DNA from: Rhodococcus yunnanensis NBRC 103083
GTDB lineage: Bacteria > Actinomycetota > Actinomycetes > Mycobacteriales > Mycobacteriaceae
NCBI RefSeq assembly: GCF_001895005.1
Contig: NZ_BCXH01000009.1
Location: 62,001-126,000, forward strand
Length of the DNA stretch: 64,000 nt
Reading direction: 5' to 3'
The position numbers were made by a program, and so were the translations under genes. Of this stretch, positions 1-7,584 are shown piece after piece. The notes beneath the pieces are model-generated. The model was not told the origin of the DNA and made no database searches. It saw only the letters and a list, made by a program, of their open reading frames with translations. How positions within the stretch are numbered: position 1 is the first letter of the stretch; each line of letters begins with the position of its first letter.

Positions 1-796
1 TGGTCGCCTCGGCGATCCAGGGTGCGAAGAAGCAGCTCCACGCATGCTTGGCCCACCCCGGCGAACTGATGTTCAGGTGCACATCTCCCGGCCGAAGTCC
101 GAGGAAGTACATCGTGCTCAGGTGCCCGACCGGATAGGAGACCTGCGTGTGCTCGACCAGCTTCGGCTTGCTCGTCGTGCCCGAGGTGAAGTAGAGCAGC
201 ATGCGGTCTTCGGAGTCGGTCTCGGCGCTGAACGGCTGCGCACCCTCGACCTCGTACGCGCTGCGGAAGTCGATCCATCCTTCGGACTCGCCGATCGAGA
301 TCTTCAGATAGTCCCCCGGCACCTCGTCGAACTTCGGGGCGTCGGCAGGGTTGACGATGACAGCACGCGCACCGCCGCGTTCGACGCGGTCGGCGAGGTC
401 GACGGAACCGATCGCGGTGGTGGTCGGCATGAGGACGGCGCCGAGCTTCATGACGGCCAGCATCGATTCCCACAGTTCGACCTGATTGCCGAGCATGAGG
501 AGCACCGAGTCGCCGCGGCCGATCCCCTGGGACTCGAGCCATCGGGCAACCTGGTCGGAGCGATGCGCGACGGTGTCGAAACTGTACTTCGCCTCCGAAC
601 CGTCTTCCTCGACGATCCACAGCGCCGTGGTGTCGTTGCCGCGGGCGATCGCGTCGAACCAGTCGACGGCCCAGTTGAATTTGCCGTCGAACGAGGGCCA
701 CTCGAACGTGGACAGAGCCTTGTCGTAATCGCCGTACGCATCCAGTAGCAGGTCTCTGGCCTGCTTGAATGCGGCGTGGGCGGTTCCATCCGTCAT
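1..796 (-). CDS. AMP-binding acyl-CoA synthetase, N-terminal part (C-terminus outside window)
   Basis: About 265 codons are visible and the frame runs off the left edge. The start is ATG at 796, preceded by an AAGGAG Shine-Dalgarno sequence. The protein opens MTDGTAHAAFKQ and carries the AMP-binding P-loop-like motif YFTSGTTSKPK near residue 200, the signature of the acyl-adenylate-forming family. These enzymes activate a carboxylic acid to acyl-AMP and then acyl-CoA in the cytoplasm. The N-terminal region (FNWAVDWFD) resembles the acetyl-/medium-chain acyl-CoA synthetase branch, but the substrate cannot be told because the C-terminal lysine domain is missing. It is divergent from the hemerythrin gene. 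Confidence 0.9.
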   Translation of the reverse strand, partial: MTDGTAHAAFKQARDLLLDAYGDYDKALSTFEWPSFDGKFNWAVDWFDAIARGNDTTALWIVEEDGSEAKYSFDTVAHRSDQVARWLESQGIGRGDSVLLMLGNQVELWESMLAVMKLGAVLMPTTTAIGSVDLADRVERGGARAVIVNPADAPKFDEVPGDYLKISIGESEGWIDFRSAYEVEGAQPFSAETDSEDRMLLYFTSGTTSKPKLVEHTQVSYPVGHLSTMYFLGLRPGDVHLNISSPGWAKHAWSCFFAPWIAEAT

Positions 797-865
797 AGTC
801 ACTCCTTGCTGTGGCACACGTCTCACTACAATGGCCCAACGCTAGGTGTCTGCGCGCGCGCCGCG

Positions 866-885
866 CTACCCCCGAACAGGGGTAG
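866..885. promoter_or_regulatory. Inverted repeat in the divergent intergenic region
   Basis: CTACCCC and GGGGTAG form perfect 7-bp arms around a 6-nt centre, midway between the divergent acyl-CoA synthetase and hemerythrin genes. A symmetric site here could be an operator for either gene. No regulator gene is adjacent, so the binding protein is unknown. Confidence 0.4.
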
Positions 886-937
886 TCGCCAGTCGGCGTT
901 AAGTGCGCGCCAAGTGGCCAACGGCACCCTTCGATGC

Positions 938-1579
938 ATGAACACGACACAGAAGATCACCACCGACGCCGACCTGCTCGGCATCCGACTCGCGCATCGG
1001 GTCATGCGACGCGATGCGACGCGGCTCGTCGAATTGACCTCCGGTCTGGCCGACCCGTCGCCCGAGCGGCTCGCTGCCGTCACCGAGTACATCCACCTGT
1101 TCGCCGACAGCATCCACCATCACCACACCACCGAGGACGACGTCCTGTGGCCGAAGATCCAGGCATCCGTCGGACCGCACCTCGATCTGAGCGATCTGAC
1201 CGAGGACCACCAGGCGCTCGATCCGCTGCTCGACGAACTGCGGACCGCCGCCGACGGCCTTCCCGGCAGCATTCCTCTGTTGGTCGCAGCACTGACTCGA
1301 TTGAACAGTGAGCTCGACGAACACATCGAGGACGAGGAACGGACCATCTTCCCGCTCATCACCGAGCACTTGCCCCTCACCGAGTGGGAAGCCGTCGAGA
1401 CCATCGCTCGTAAGGGCGGAAGAACAGATTTCGAACTACCCCGAATGGTCGCTGTGCTCAGCCCGGCGGAGTCGGTACGCATGAAGAAGGAGGGCGGCCT
1501 GGCACTGCGCATCATGCTGCCGTTCCTCTGCCGCAGATATCGACGACGCGAGCAGGCCTGCGGTCTTCCTGTCGGGTAG
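938..1579 (+). CDS. Hemerythrin HHE cation-binding domain protein
   Basis: This 213-residue protein has two copies of the histidine/glutamate pattern of HHE hemerythrin-like domains. Examples are HHHHTTEDDVLWP near residue 60, EDHQALDPLLDEL near 90 and DEHIEDEERTIFP near 130. Such proteins bind a di-iron centre and act in oxygen or NO sensing, or iron storage. The start at 938 (MNTTQKITTD) was chosen because upstream codons in the frame lack family character. It lies just before the hydrogenase genes on the same strand (49-nt gap), but a role in hydrogenase function is only a guess. Confidence 0.85.
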   Translation: MNTTQKITTDADLLGIRLAHRVMRRDATRLVELTSGLADPSPERLAAVTEYIHLFADSIHHHHTTEDDVLWPKIQASVGPHLDLSDLTEDHQALDPLLDELRTAADGLPGSIPLLVAALTRLNSELDEHIEDEERTIFPLITEHLPLTEWEAVETIARKGGRTDFELPRMVAVLSPAESVRMKKEGGLALRIMLPFLCRRYRRREQACGLPVG

Positions 1580-1628
1580 CGCTCCCGATTCGGTCCCACC
1601 CGACGCGCCGGAGGCGCACTATGAAACG

Positions 1629-1958
1629 GTGCACGAACTTGCGATAACGCAGTGCATCGTCGACGCCGCATGTGAGCGAGCCGACGGAAGGCCCGTGAGC
1701 CGAGTTCGCGTCCGGGTGGGACGGTTGTGCGCGGTGGTCCCCGACTCGATGCTGTTCTGTTTCGAACTCGTCACCGAGGGCACGGTCATGGAAGGCGCTC
1801 TGCTCGAGATCGACGAGGAAGACGCGCGGGCACACTGCAACTCGTGCGACCGCGAATTCGTCATGCCCGACGCAATCCTGCTGTGCCCCTGCGGCAGTGC
1901 CGACGTGGAGGTTCTCACCGGCCGCGACCTTCGAATTCTCTCGATGGAAACGAGGTGA
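1629..1958 (+). CDS. hypA: Hydrogenase nickel insertion protein HypA
   Basis: HypA delivers Ni to the hydrogenase large subunit with HypB. The GTG start at 1629 gives the invariant N-terminus MHE, whose His2 binds nickel. The 109-residue length is normal. The zinc-binding segment is CNSC followed by CPCGS, so the second cysteine pair is separated by one residue rather than the usual two. The C-terminus (GRDLRILSMET) is typical of HypA. It is the first gene of the hydrogenase locus and lies 7 nt before hypB. Confidence 0.93.
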   Translation: MHELAITQCIVDAACERADGRPVSRVRVRVGRLCAVVPDSMLFCFELVTEGTVMEGALLEIDEEDARAHCNSCDREFVMPDAILLCPCGSADVEVLTGRDLRILSMETR

Positions 1959-1965
1959 CGTTCAG

Positions 1966-2745
1966 ATGTGCGCAACCTGCGGATGCCAAGGTGACGGCGG
2001 GCCCGTCGTGACCCTCCCGCACGAACACCAGCACCCCCACTCCTCCCACGAACACGACCACGACCACGACCACCAGCACGGTCCGAGCGGCGAAGTGATC
2101 ACCCTGGAACAGAAGGTTCTCGCGAAGAACGATCTACTCGCCGAACGGAACCGCGGGTGGTTGGCCGGACGCGCGATCTCGGCGTTCAACGTGATGAGCT
2201 CGCCGGGAGCGGGCAAGACGACGTTGCTCGTACGGACCATCGGTGACCTCTCCGGTGCTCGCCCGATCGCCGTCATCGAGGGCGATCAGGAGACCACGCT
2301 CGACGCCGATCGAATAGAAGCTGCGGGATCGTCTGTGGTGCAGATCAATACCGGTTCCGGCTGCCATCTGGACGCCGACATGGTTCGCCGGGCGTTGGAG
2401 AAACTGGACCCCGCGACGGGGACACTTCTGTTCATCGAGAATGTGGGAAACCTGGTGTGCCCGGCACTCTTCGATCTCGGAGAGGAAGGTAAGCTTGTCC
2501 TTATCTCGGTGACGGAAGGGGATGACAAACCCCTGAAATATCCTCACATGTTCGCCGTGGCCGACGCCGTCGTCGTCAACAAGACCGATTTGCTGCCGTA
2601 CGTCGACTTCGACATGAAAACATTTGTCCGACATGCACAGTCGGTCAATCCAGAAGTGCGGATATTACCGACTTCGGCGACGACCGGAGATGGAATGGAC
2701 GATTGGTACGGTTGGCTCGCCGAAAACCGTCACATCGTCCGTTGA
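1966..2745 (+). CDS. hypB: Hydrogenase nickel incorporation GTPase HypB
   Basis: This 259-residue SIMIBI-class GTPase supplies nickel for the active site. The N-terminal CATCGC motif (Cys2, Cys5, Cys7) matches the high-affinity Ni site. It is followed by a histidine/aspartate-rich stretch (about residues 19-38) that can store nickel. The Walker A motif GAGKTT is at 81-86, and NKTD lies further on. The ATG at 1966 follows hypA closely. Its stop codon overlaps the -35 box of the putative promoter for the structural genes. Confidence 0.96.
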   Translation: MCATCGCQGDGGPVVTLPHEHQHPHSSHEHDHDHDHQHGPSGEVITLEQKVLAKNDLLAERNRGWLAGRAISAFNVMSSPGAGKTTLLVRTIGDLSGARPIAVIEGDQETTLDADRIEAAGSSVVQINTGSGCHLDADMVRRALEKLDPATGTLLFIENVGNLVCPALFDLGEEGKLVLISVTEGDDKPLKYPHMFAVADAVVVNKTDLLPYVDFDMKTFVRHAQSVNPEVRILPTSATTGDGMDDWYGWLAENRHIVR

Positions 2746-2783
2746 CAACCATTTTGAGCGCGAGTAAACAGTGATGTACATCA
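2742..2783 (+). promoter_or_regulatory. Putative hydrogenase structural-gene promoter with palindromic operator
   Basis: TTGACA at 2742-2747 is followed after 17 nt by TAAACA at 2765-2770. Immediately downstream is the perfect 12-bp palindrome TGATGTACATCA (2772-2783). The site lies in the 106-nt gap between hypB and the small-subunit gene, where a repressor or activator of the main operon would be expected. The -35 is consensus. The -10 is weak, and the regulator is unknown. Confidence 0.45.
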
Positions 2784-2851
2784 TAGAAGCAAGCCGAACG
2801 TCGACTCCGGTGATGTAGGGGTCCGGGAGGGCTCCGGAGGGTGGGGACTCC

Positions 2852-3907
2852 ATGCCTACACAGGCGGCTGCACGCGCTGAACAAACACTGATTCACGTTC
2901 TGTGGATAAACGCCGGATTGAGCTGCGACGGTGACTCGGTGGCCCTCACCGCAGCCACTCAGCCGAGCATCGAGGAGATCGCGCTCGGGGCACTACCCGG
3001 CCTGCCGCAGGTGGCAGTCCACTGGCCCCTGATCGACTTCGAGTGCGGCCCCGCAGGCGGTGCCGACGACTTCCTCGAATGGTTCAGAAAGGCCGACCGA
3101 GGAGAGCTCGAACCGTTCGTACTGGTGGTGGAAGGCTCGATCCCGAACGAGGCACTGCACGAGGACGGGTACTGGTGCGGATTCGGCAACGATCCGAACA
3201 CCGACCAACCGATCACGACGAGCGAATGGCTAGACCGGTTGACACCGAAAGCAACCGCAGTGGTCGCGGTGGGGACATGCGCGACGTACGGCGGAATTCA
3301 CGCCATGTCGGGCAATCCGACGGGTGCCATGGGAGTGCCCGACTACCTCGGATGGGACTGGAAATCCAAGGCGGGCATACCGATCGTGTGTGTGCCCGGA
3401 TGCCCGATACAACCGGACAATCTCTCCGAGACGCTGACCTACCTGCTGTACATGGCCACCGATCAGGCGCCGATGATTCCGCTGGACGATGCGCTGCGAC
3501 CCACGTGGCTGTTCGGGCAGACCGTACACGAGGGCTGCGACCGCGCCGGATACTACGAGCAGGGCGATTTCGCGACCGAGTACGGTTCACCGAAGTGCAT
3601 CGTCAAACTCGGCTGCTGGGGTCCTGTCGTCAAATGCAATGTGCCCAAACGCGGCTGGATCAACGGTGTAGGCGGTTGCCCCAACGTCGGCGGGATCTGC
3701 ATCGGCTGCACCATGCCCGGATTCCCCGACATGTTCATGCCGTTCATGGACGAGCCTCCCGGCGGAAAGTTGTCCACCACGGCGGCGGGAATGTACGGAT
3801 CCGTCATCCGAAGTCTGCGCCACATCACCGGTAGGACAGTCGATCACGAGCCCAAGTGGCGTCACTCCGGCGAGAAGCTCGAAACCGGAGCAACCCGAAC
3901 CTGGTAG
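2852..3907 (+). CDS. hhyS: [NiFe]-hydrogenase group 1h small subunit
   Basis: This 351-residue Fe-S subunit carries electrons away from the NiFe site. Proximal-cluster motifs are LSCDGDS (Cys25, with Asp28 where other hydrogenases have Cys), VGTCATYGG and PGCPIQPDN. The three-Cys-plus-Asp set is a known hallmark of the actinobacterial oxygen-insensitive type (group 1h, as in Ralstonia and Streptomyces). C-terminal cysteines (KCIVKLGCWGP, GGCPNVGGICIGC) hold the medial and distal clusters. There is no twin-arginine signal, so a cytoplasmic location is expected. A GGAGGG stretch about 14 nt upstream supports the ATG at 2852. Confidence 0.96.
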   Translation: MPTQAAARAEQTLIHVLWINAGLSCDGDSVALTAATQPSIEEIALGALPGLPQVAVHWPLIDFECGPAGGADDFLEWFRKADRGELEPFVLVVEGSIPNEALHEDGYWCGFGNDPNTDQPITTSEWLDRLTPKATAVVAVGTCATYGGIHAMSGNPTGAMGVPDYLGWDWKSKAGIPIVCVPGCPIQPDNLSETLTYLLYMATDQAPMIPLDDALRPTWLFGQTVHEGCDRAGYYEQGDFATEYGSPKCIVKLGCWGPVVKCNVPKRGWINGVGGCPNVGGICIGCTMPGFPDMFMPFMDEPPGGKLSTTAAGMYGSVIRSLRHITGRTVDHEPKWRHSGEKLETGATRTW

Positions 3908-3939
3908 TCGTACATCCACGCAAGAGAGGCAGCTCTGCC

Positions 3940-5736
3940 ATGACAGCCACCATGCCCACTCCGTCCCACAGAAAGACCGACAAAGACGGGCTGGTGGAGA
4001 TGGCGTGGGATCCCATCACTCGAATAGTCGGTAGCCTCGGCATCTATACCAAGATCGACTTCGCGAACAACGAAGTGGTCGAATGCAAGAGCACGTCGTC
4101 GATCTTCCGCGGCTACTCGATCTTCATGAAGGGAAAGGATCCACGCGACGCCCATTTCATCACCAGCCGCATCTGCGGAATCTGCGGCGACAATCACGCG
4201 ACGTGCTCGTGTTACACCCAGAACATGGCATACGGGGTCAAGCCCCCACCTCTCGGTGAATGGATAGTCAATCTCGGTGAAGCTGCCGAATACATGTTCG
4301 ACCACAACATCTTCCAGGAGAACCTCGTCGGTGTCGACTACTGCGAGAAGATGGTATCCGAAACCAATCCAGGAGTACTCGCCAAGGCCGAGAACACTCG
4401 GGCACCGAACGAGGCCGCACACGGCTACCGCACGATCGCGGACATCATGCGCTCGCTCAACCCGTTCACCGGCGAATTCTATCGTGAAGCGTTGCTCGTC
4501 AGCCGATCCACACGAGAGATGTTCTGTCTCATGGAGGGTCGGCACGTACACCCGTCCACGCTGTATCCGGGCGGCGTCGGCACAGTCGCGACGATTCAAC
4601 TGATGACCGATTACATGTCTCGGCTGATGCGCTATGTCGAGTTCATGAAGAAGGTCGTCCCCATGCACGACGACCTCTTCGACTTCTTCTACGAGGCACT
4701 GCCCGGTTACGAGAAGGTGGGTCTGCGTCGAACTCTGTTGGGCTGCTGGGGATCCTTCCAGGACCCGCAGGTGTGCAATTTCGCGTACAAGGACATGACG
4801 GAGTGGGGACGGAGAATGTTCGTCACCCCCGGCGTCGTGGTCGACGGGAAACTGGTGACGACCGATCTGGTCGACATCAACCTCGGCATCCGAATTCTGC
4901 TCGGCTCTTCGTATTACGACGACTGGACCGACCAGGAGACCTTCGTCCGAAAGGATCCGCTGGGCAATCCGGTCGATCGTCGACATCCGTGGAACCAACA
5001 CACCAACCCCAAGCCGCAGAAGCGCGACCTGGACGACAAGTACAGCTGGGTGATGTCGCCGCGCTGGTTCGACGGCAAGGACTACCTGGCACTCGATACC
5101 GGCGGCGGGCCACTCGCCCGATTGTGGTCGACAGCGCTCGCCGGTCTCGTCGACATCGGATACGTCAAGTCCACCGGGCACAGCGTGCAGATCGAGCTAC
5201 CGAAAACCGCGCTGAAGGGTCCGGTCAGTCTGGAGTGGAAGATACCCGAGCACGGCAGCAACACCCTCGAACGCAACCGCGCCAGAACATATTTCCAGGC
5301 CTACGCCGCCGCTGCCGCACTACATTTCGCCGAACAGGCACTCGTCGAGATCCGTGCAGGCCGCACCGACACCTGGGAGCCGTTCGAGGTCCCGGACGAG
5401 GGAATCGGTTGCGGGTTCACCGAGGCCGTACGCGGAGTTCTGTCGCACCACATGGTCATTCGCGACGGCAAGATCGCCAACTACCACCCGTATCCGCCGA
5501 CACCGTGGAACGCGAACCCACGCGACAGCTACGGAACTCCCGGCCCCTACGAGGATGCGGTGCAAGGACAACCGATTTTCGAGGAGAACGACCGAGATCA
5601 CTTCAAGGGCATCGACATCATGCGCACCGTCCGAAGCTTCGACCCCTGCCTACCGTGCGGTGTGCACATGTACCTCGGCGACGGAAAGACCTTGGAGAAA
5701 CTGCACTCCCCGACCCAATCGGTGACCGGTGAGTGA
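3940..5736 (+). CDS. hhyL: [NiFe]-hydrogenase group 1h large subunit
   Basis: This 598-residue catalytic subunit has the L1 motif RICGICGDNH (Cys79, Cys82) and the L2 motif DPCLPCGVH (568-576). These four cysteines hold the NiFe(CN)2CO centre. After the L2 histidine there is a 22-residue C-terminal extension that a maturation protease should remove; a candidate protease lies at 9701. The L1/L2 variants match group 1h, the enzymes that oxidise atmospheric H2. The ATG at 3940 has a GAGAGG upstream; ATG at 3952 is an alternative. It ends with an 8-nt overlap with the next gene. Confidence 0.96.
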   Translation: MTATMPTPSHRKTDKDGLVEMAWDPITRIVGSLGIYTKIDFANNEVVECKSTSSIFRGYSIFMKGKDPRDAHFITSRICGICGDNHATCSCYTQNMAYGVKPPPLGEWIVNLGEAAEYMFDHNIFQENLVGVDYCEKMVSETNPGVLAKAENTRAPNEAAHGYRTIADIMRSLNPFTGEFYREALLVSRSTREMFCLMEGRHVHPSTLYPGGVGTVATIQLMTDYMSRLMRYVEFMKKVVPMHDDLFDFFYEALPGYEKVGLRRTLLGCWGSFQDPQVCNFAYKDMTEWGRRMFVTPGVVVDGKLVTTDLVDINLGIRILLGSSYYDDWTDQETFVRKDPLGNPVDRRHPWNQHTNPKPQKRDLDDKYSWVMSPRWFDGKDYLALDTGGGPLARLWSTALAGLVDIGYVKSTGHSVQIELPKTALKGPVSLEWKIPEHGSNTLERNRARTYFQAYAAAAALHFAEQALVEIRAGRTDTWEPFEVPDEGIGCGFTEAVRGVLSHHMVIRDGKIANYHPYPPTPWNANPRDSYGTPGPYEDAVQGQPIFEENDRDHFKGIDIMRTVRSFDPCLPCGVHMYLGDGKTLEKLHSPTQSVTGE

Positions 5737-6613
5737 GGACGCGTGGCGTAGCGCAGGTGAGCGCATCGACACGCTGGTGGACTCGATCGGCGTCGGGGGC
5801 GCCGTGGCTCGGGAGCGGGCCGAACAGCTCGTACGCGAGGTCGTCGACCTCTACGGAGAAGGCCTGGCTCGAATACTCCGCATGTCCGATGCGGCCGCCG
5901 TCGAGCGCCTCGTACACGACGATCTCGTCGCGAGTCTGCTTCTGGTACATGACATCCACCCACACGACACCCGGACCCGGATACGGACCGCGCTCGACGG
6001 CGTACGGCCCTACCTCGGCTCCCACGGCGGTGACGTCGAGCTGATCGACGTCGTCGACTCGGTCGTGCAACTGCGCCTGACGGGCAGTTGCAAGACATGC
6101 CCGTCGTCGTCGGTGACACTCGAGTTGGCCGTCACCGATGCGGTACGGTCGGCGGCCCCGGAGACGACGGGTATCGAGGTCGAAACACCGGCCGCCGAGG
6201 ACAAATCCCTGTTCTCACCCGAGTCGCTGATGTCGAGAGTGCATACGACAGCTGGTGGGTCAGCGCCGGAGCACACCTGGGTTTCGATGCCGGAGCTGGA
6301 CGAGCTGGCCGACGGCTCCGTCGGCGGATTCGAGGTTGCGGGACTGCCGATTCTCGTATGTCGGCTCGGCACGACGCTGTACGCATACCGGGATCGGTGT
6401 GCCCACTGCACCGAGACGATGGCGGGTGCACGGCTCGGGCGCGTGGCTGCGACCAACAGCGTCGCCCTGACATGTCCGATCTGCCACAGCCACTACGACG
6501 TCCGGGCAGCCGGCGCGGCCCTGGACCATTCGGAGCACCATCTCGACCCCCTCCCGATTCTCGTTCGCGGCGGCGTACCGTCCGTCGCGACTCCGATCGG
6601 ATCGCCGTCGTGA
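5729..6613 (+). CDS. NifU-domain / Rieske-like fusion protein of the hydrogenase operon
   Basis: The 294-residue protein starts at GTG 5729, inside the end of hhyL. Residues about 85-145 form a NifU C-terminal domain with GSCKTCPSSS (CxxC), which in other proteins scaffolds Fe-S clusters. Residues about 180-280 form a Rieske-like domain with CAHC and CPICHSHYD. In ordinary Rieske proteins the second motif is CxxH. Here the aligned position is Cys, giving CxH plus CxxC, or else the motif is shifted to CHSH. It could assemble clusters for HhyS or pass electrons from it; both are inferences from operon position. Confidence 0.85.
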   Translation: MSEDAWRSAGERIDTLVDSIGVGGAVARERAEQLVREVVDLYGEGLARILRMSDAAAVERLVHDDLVASLLLVHDIHPHDTRTRIRTALDGVRPYLGSHGGDVELIDVVDSVVQLRLTGSCKTCPSSSVTLELAVTDAVRSAAPETTGIEVETPAAEDKSLFSPESLMSRVHTTAGGSAPEHTWVSMPELDELADGSVGGFEVAGLPILVCRLGTTLYAYRDRCAHCTETMAGARLGRVAATNSVALTCPICHSHYDVRAAGAALDHSEHHLDPLPILVRGGVPSVATPIGSPS

Positions 6614-7584
6614 GCGGCCCACTCGCCTCACTGGCGCGCATCACACGGACGCGTCCAGCACCGTCGCAGTCCGGATCATGCGAGATGTGCGCCCAGCCCC
6701 TCGCCTTCGGCGTCCCCACTCCCTCCACCCCCTCCACGCCCTCACGCAAACGCACATGCATTTGCGAAGCCGACCAGCACGAACCCCACCCCCCACACAA
6801 ACGCACATGCATTTGCGAAGCAGACCAGCAGGAACCCCAGTCCACACACAAACGCACATGCATTTGCGAAACGGGGGCAGCAGACCAGGACGAACCCCAG
6901 TCCACACACAAACGCACATGCATTTGCGAAACGGGGGCAGCAGACCAGGACGAACCCCAGTCCACACACAAACGCACATGCATTTGCGAGGCGGGGGGTG
7001 CAGAGGGAGCAGACGAGGCGGGGGGTGCAGAGGGAGCGGGGGGTGCAGGGGGAGCAACGGGAGCGGAGCATCAGCATGTCGTCGATGTCCAGGCGCGGCA
7101 GCTGATGTGCGTATGCCGCGGATGCTACCTACTGTTCACCGACGATTCCGCGACCCTTCGGTACCGAGCGGTACCCGACAGATATCTCCAGTTCCCCGGT
7201 TTCGCGCTGGCGCCGGGGTTGTGGGACCGCCTCGAGATTCCGGTCGGGGTTGCGTTCTTCTTCCGCAACTCGGCCGCCCACCGCACGACGGCGTTCTATC
7301 CCGGCCCGGCCGGTGCGACCGAGTCCGAGCTGCCGCTGGACGCGTGGAGCGAGGTCATTGCAGCCAATCCGGGATTGGAGGTGCTCCGCGACGACGTCGA
7401 GGCGCTGCTGATCCGGGTCTCCGCCACCGGCGCGTCGTGCCATCTCGTTCCGGTCGACGCGTGTTACGAGTTGGTCGGCCGGATTCGGATGGTGTGGCGC
7501 GGATTCGACGGCGGCCAGGACGCGCATCGCCGGATGGACGAGTTCTTCACCGCTCTCGAGCGACGAAGTAGGAGCGCGCCATGA
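6610..7584 (+). CDS. DUF5947 hydrogenase-associated protein with cysteine-rich repeat insertion
   Basis: The GTG at 6610 overlaps the previous stop by 4 nt. The flanks match the DUF5947 family found beside group 1h hydrogenases: an N-terminal CEMC motif, then EHQHVVD and CVCRGCYLLF, RYRAVPDRYL, PVGVAFFFRNS and AFYPGPAGATES. The family has no assigned function; paired CxxC/CxC motifs suggest metal binding. The product is 324 residues, whereas the recognisable core is only about 200. The excess, roughly residues 30-152, is a proline-, glutamine- and glycine-rich insertion with five KRTCICE repeats between the two conserved cysteine motifs. Confidence 0.85.
   Translation: MSGPLASLARITRTRPAPSQSGSCEMCAQPLAFGVPTPSTPSTPSRKRTCICEADQHEPHPPHKRTCICEADQQEPQSTHKRTCICETGAADQDEPQSTHKRTCICETGAADQDEPQSTHKRTCICEAGGAEGADEAGGAEGAGGAGGATGAEHQHVVDVQARQLMCVCRGCYLLFTDDSATLRYRAVPDRYLQFPGFALAPGLWDRLEIPVGVAFFFRNSAAHRTTAFYPGPAGATESELPLDAWSEVIAANPGLEVLRDDVEALLIRVSATGASCHLVPVDACYELVGRIRMVWRGFDGGQDAHRRMDEFFTALERRSRSAP
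6748..6989 (+). repeat. Five-copy in-frame repeat with 20-bp near-palindromic core
   Basis: The core AAACGCACATGCATTTGCGA occurs at 6748-6767, 6799-6818, 6850-6869, 6910-6929 and 6970-6989. Spacings are 51, 51, 60 and 60 nt, all multiples of three. The 60-nt blocks 6841-6900 and 6901-6960 are identical. The core is almost self-complementary (CGCA-C-ATGCAT-T-TGCG, one mismatched pair). Each unit encodes KRTCICE plus a 10-13 residue linker. The following 7000-7065 stretch is a degenerate GGGGGTGCAG-type repeat coding Gly/Ala/Glu. Confidence 0.97.

Noticed and set aside
2852-3907. Asp in place of a proximal-cluster Cys in HhyS as a novelty
   Set aside because: The three-Cys-plus-Asp proximal cluster is already known for actinobacterial-type [NiFe]-hydrogenases.
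3862-5181. 439-codon open frame antisense to the hydrogenase large subunit
   Set aside because: The sense strand encodes a clear HhyL. The antisense product has no family features, and long antisense frames are common at this GC content.
6748-6989. CRISPR-like array (20-bp repeats at regular spacing)
   Set aside because: The intervening pieces are near-identical rather than unique, the spacing is a multiple of three, and the whole array is in frame with a recognised protein. No cas genes are present.
6132-7077. Repetitive antisense open frames over the DUF5947 repeats
   Set aside because: The repeat lacks stops in several frames; only the sense frame continues into conserved family sequence on both sides.
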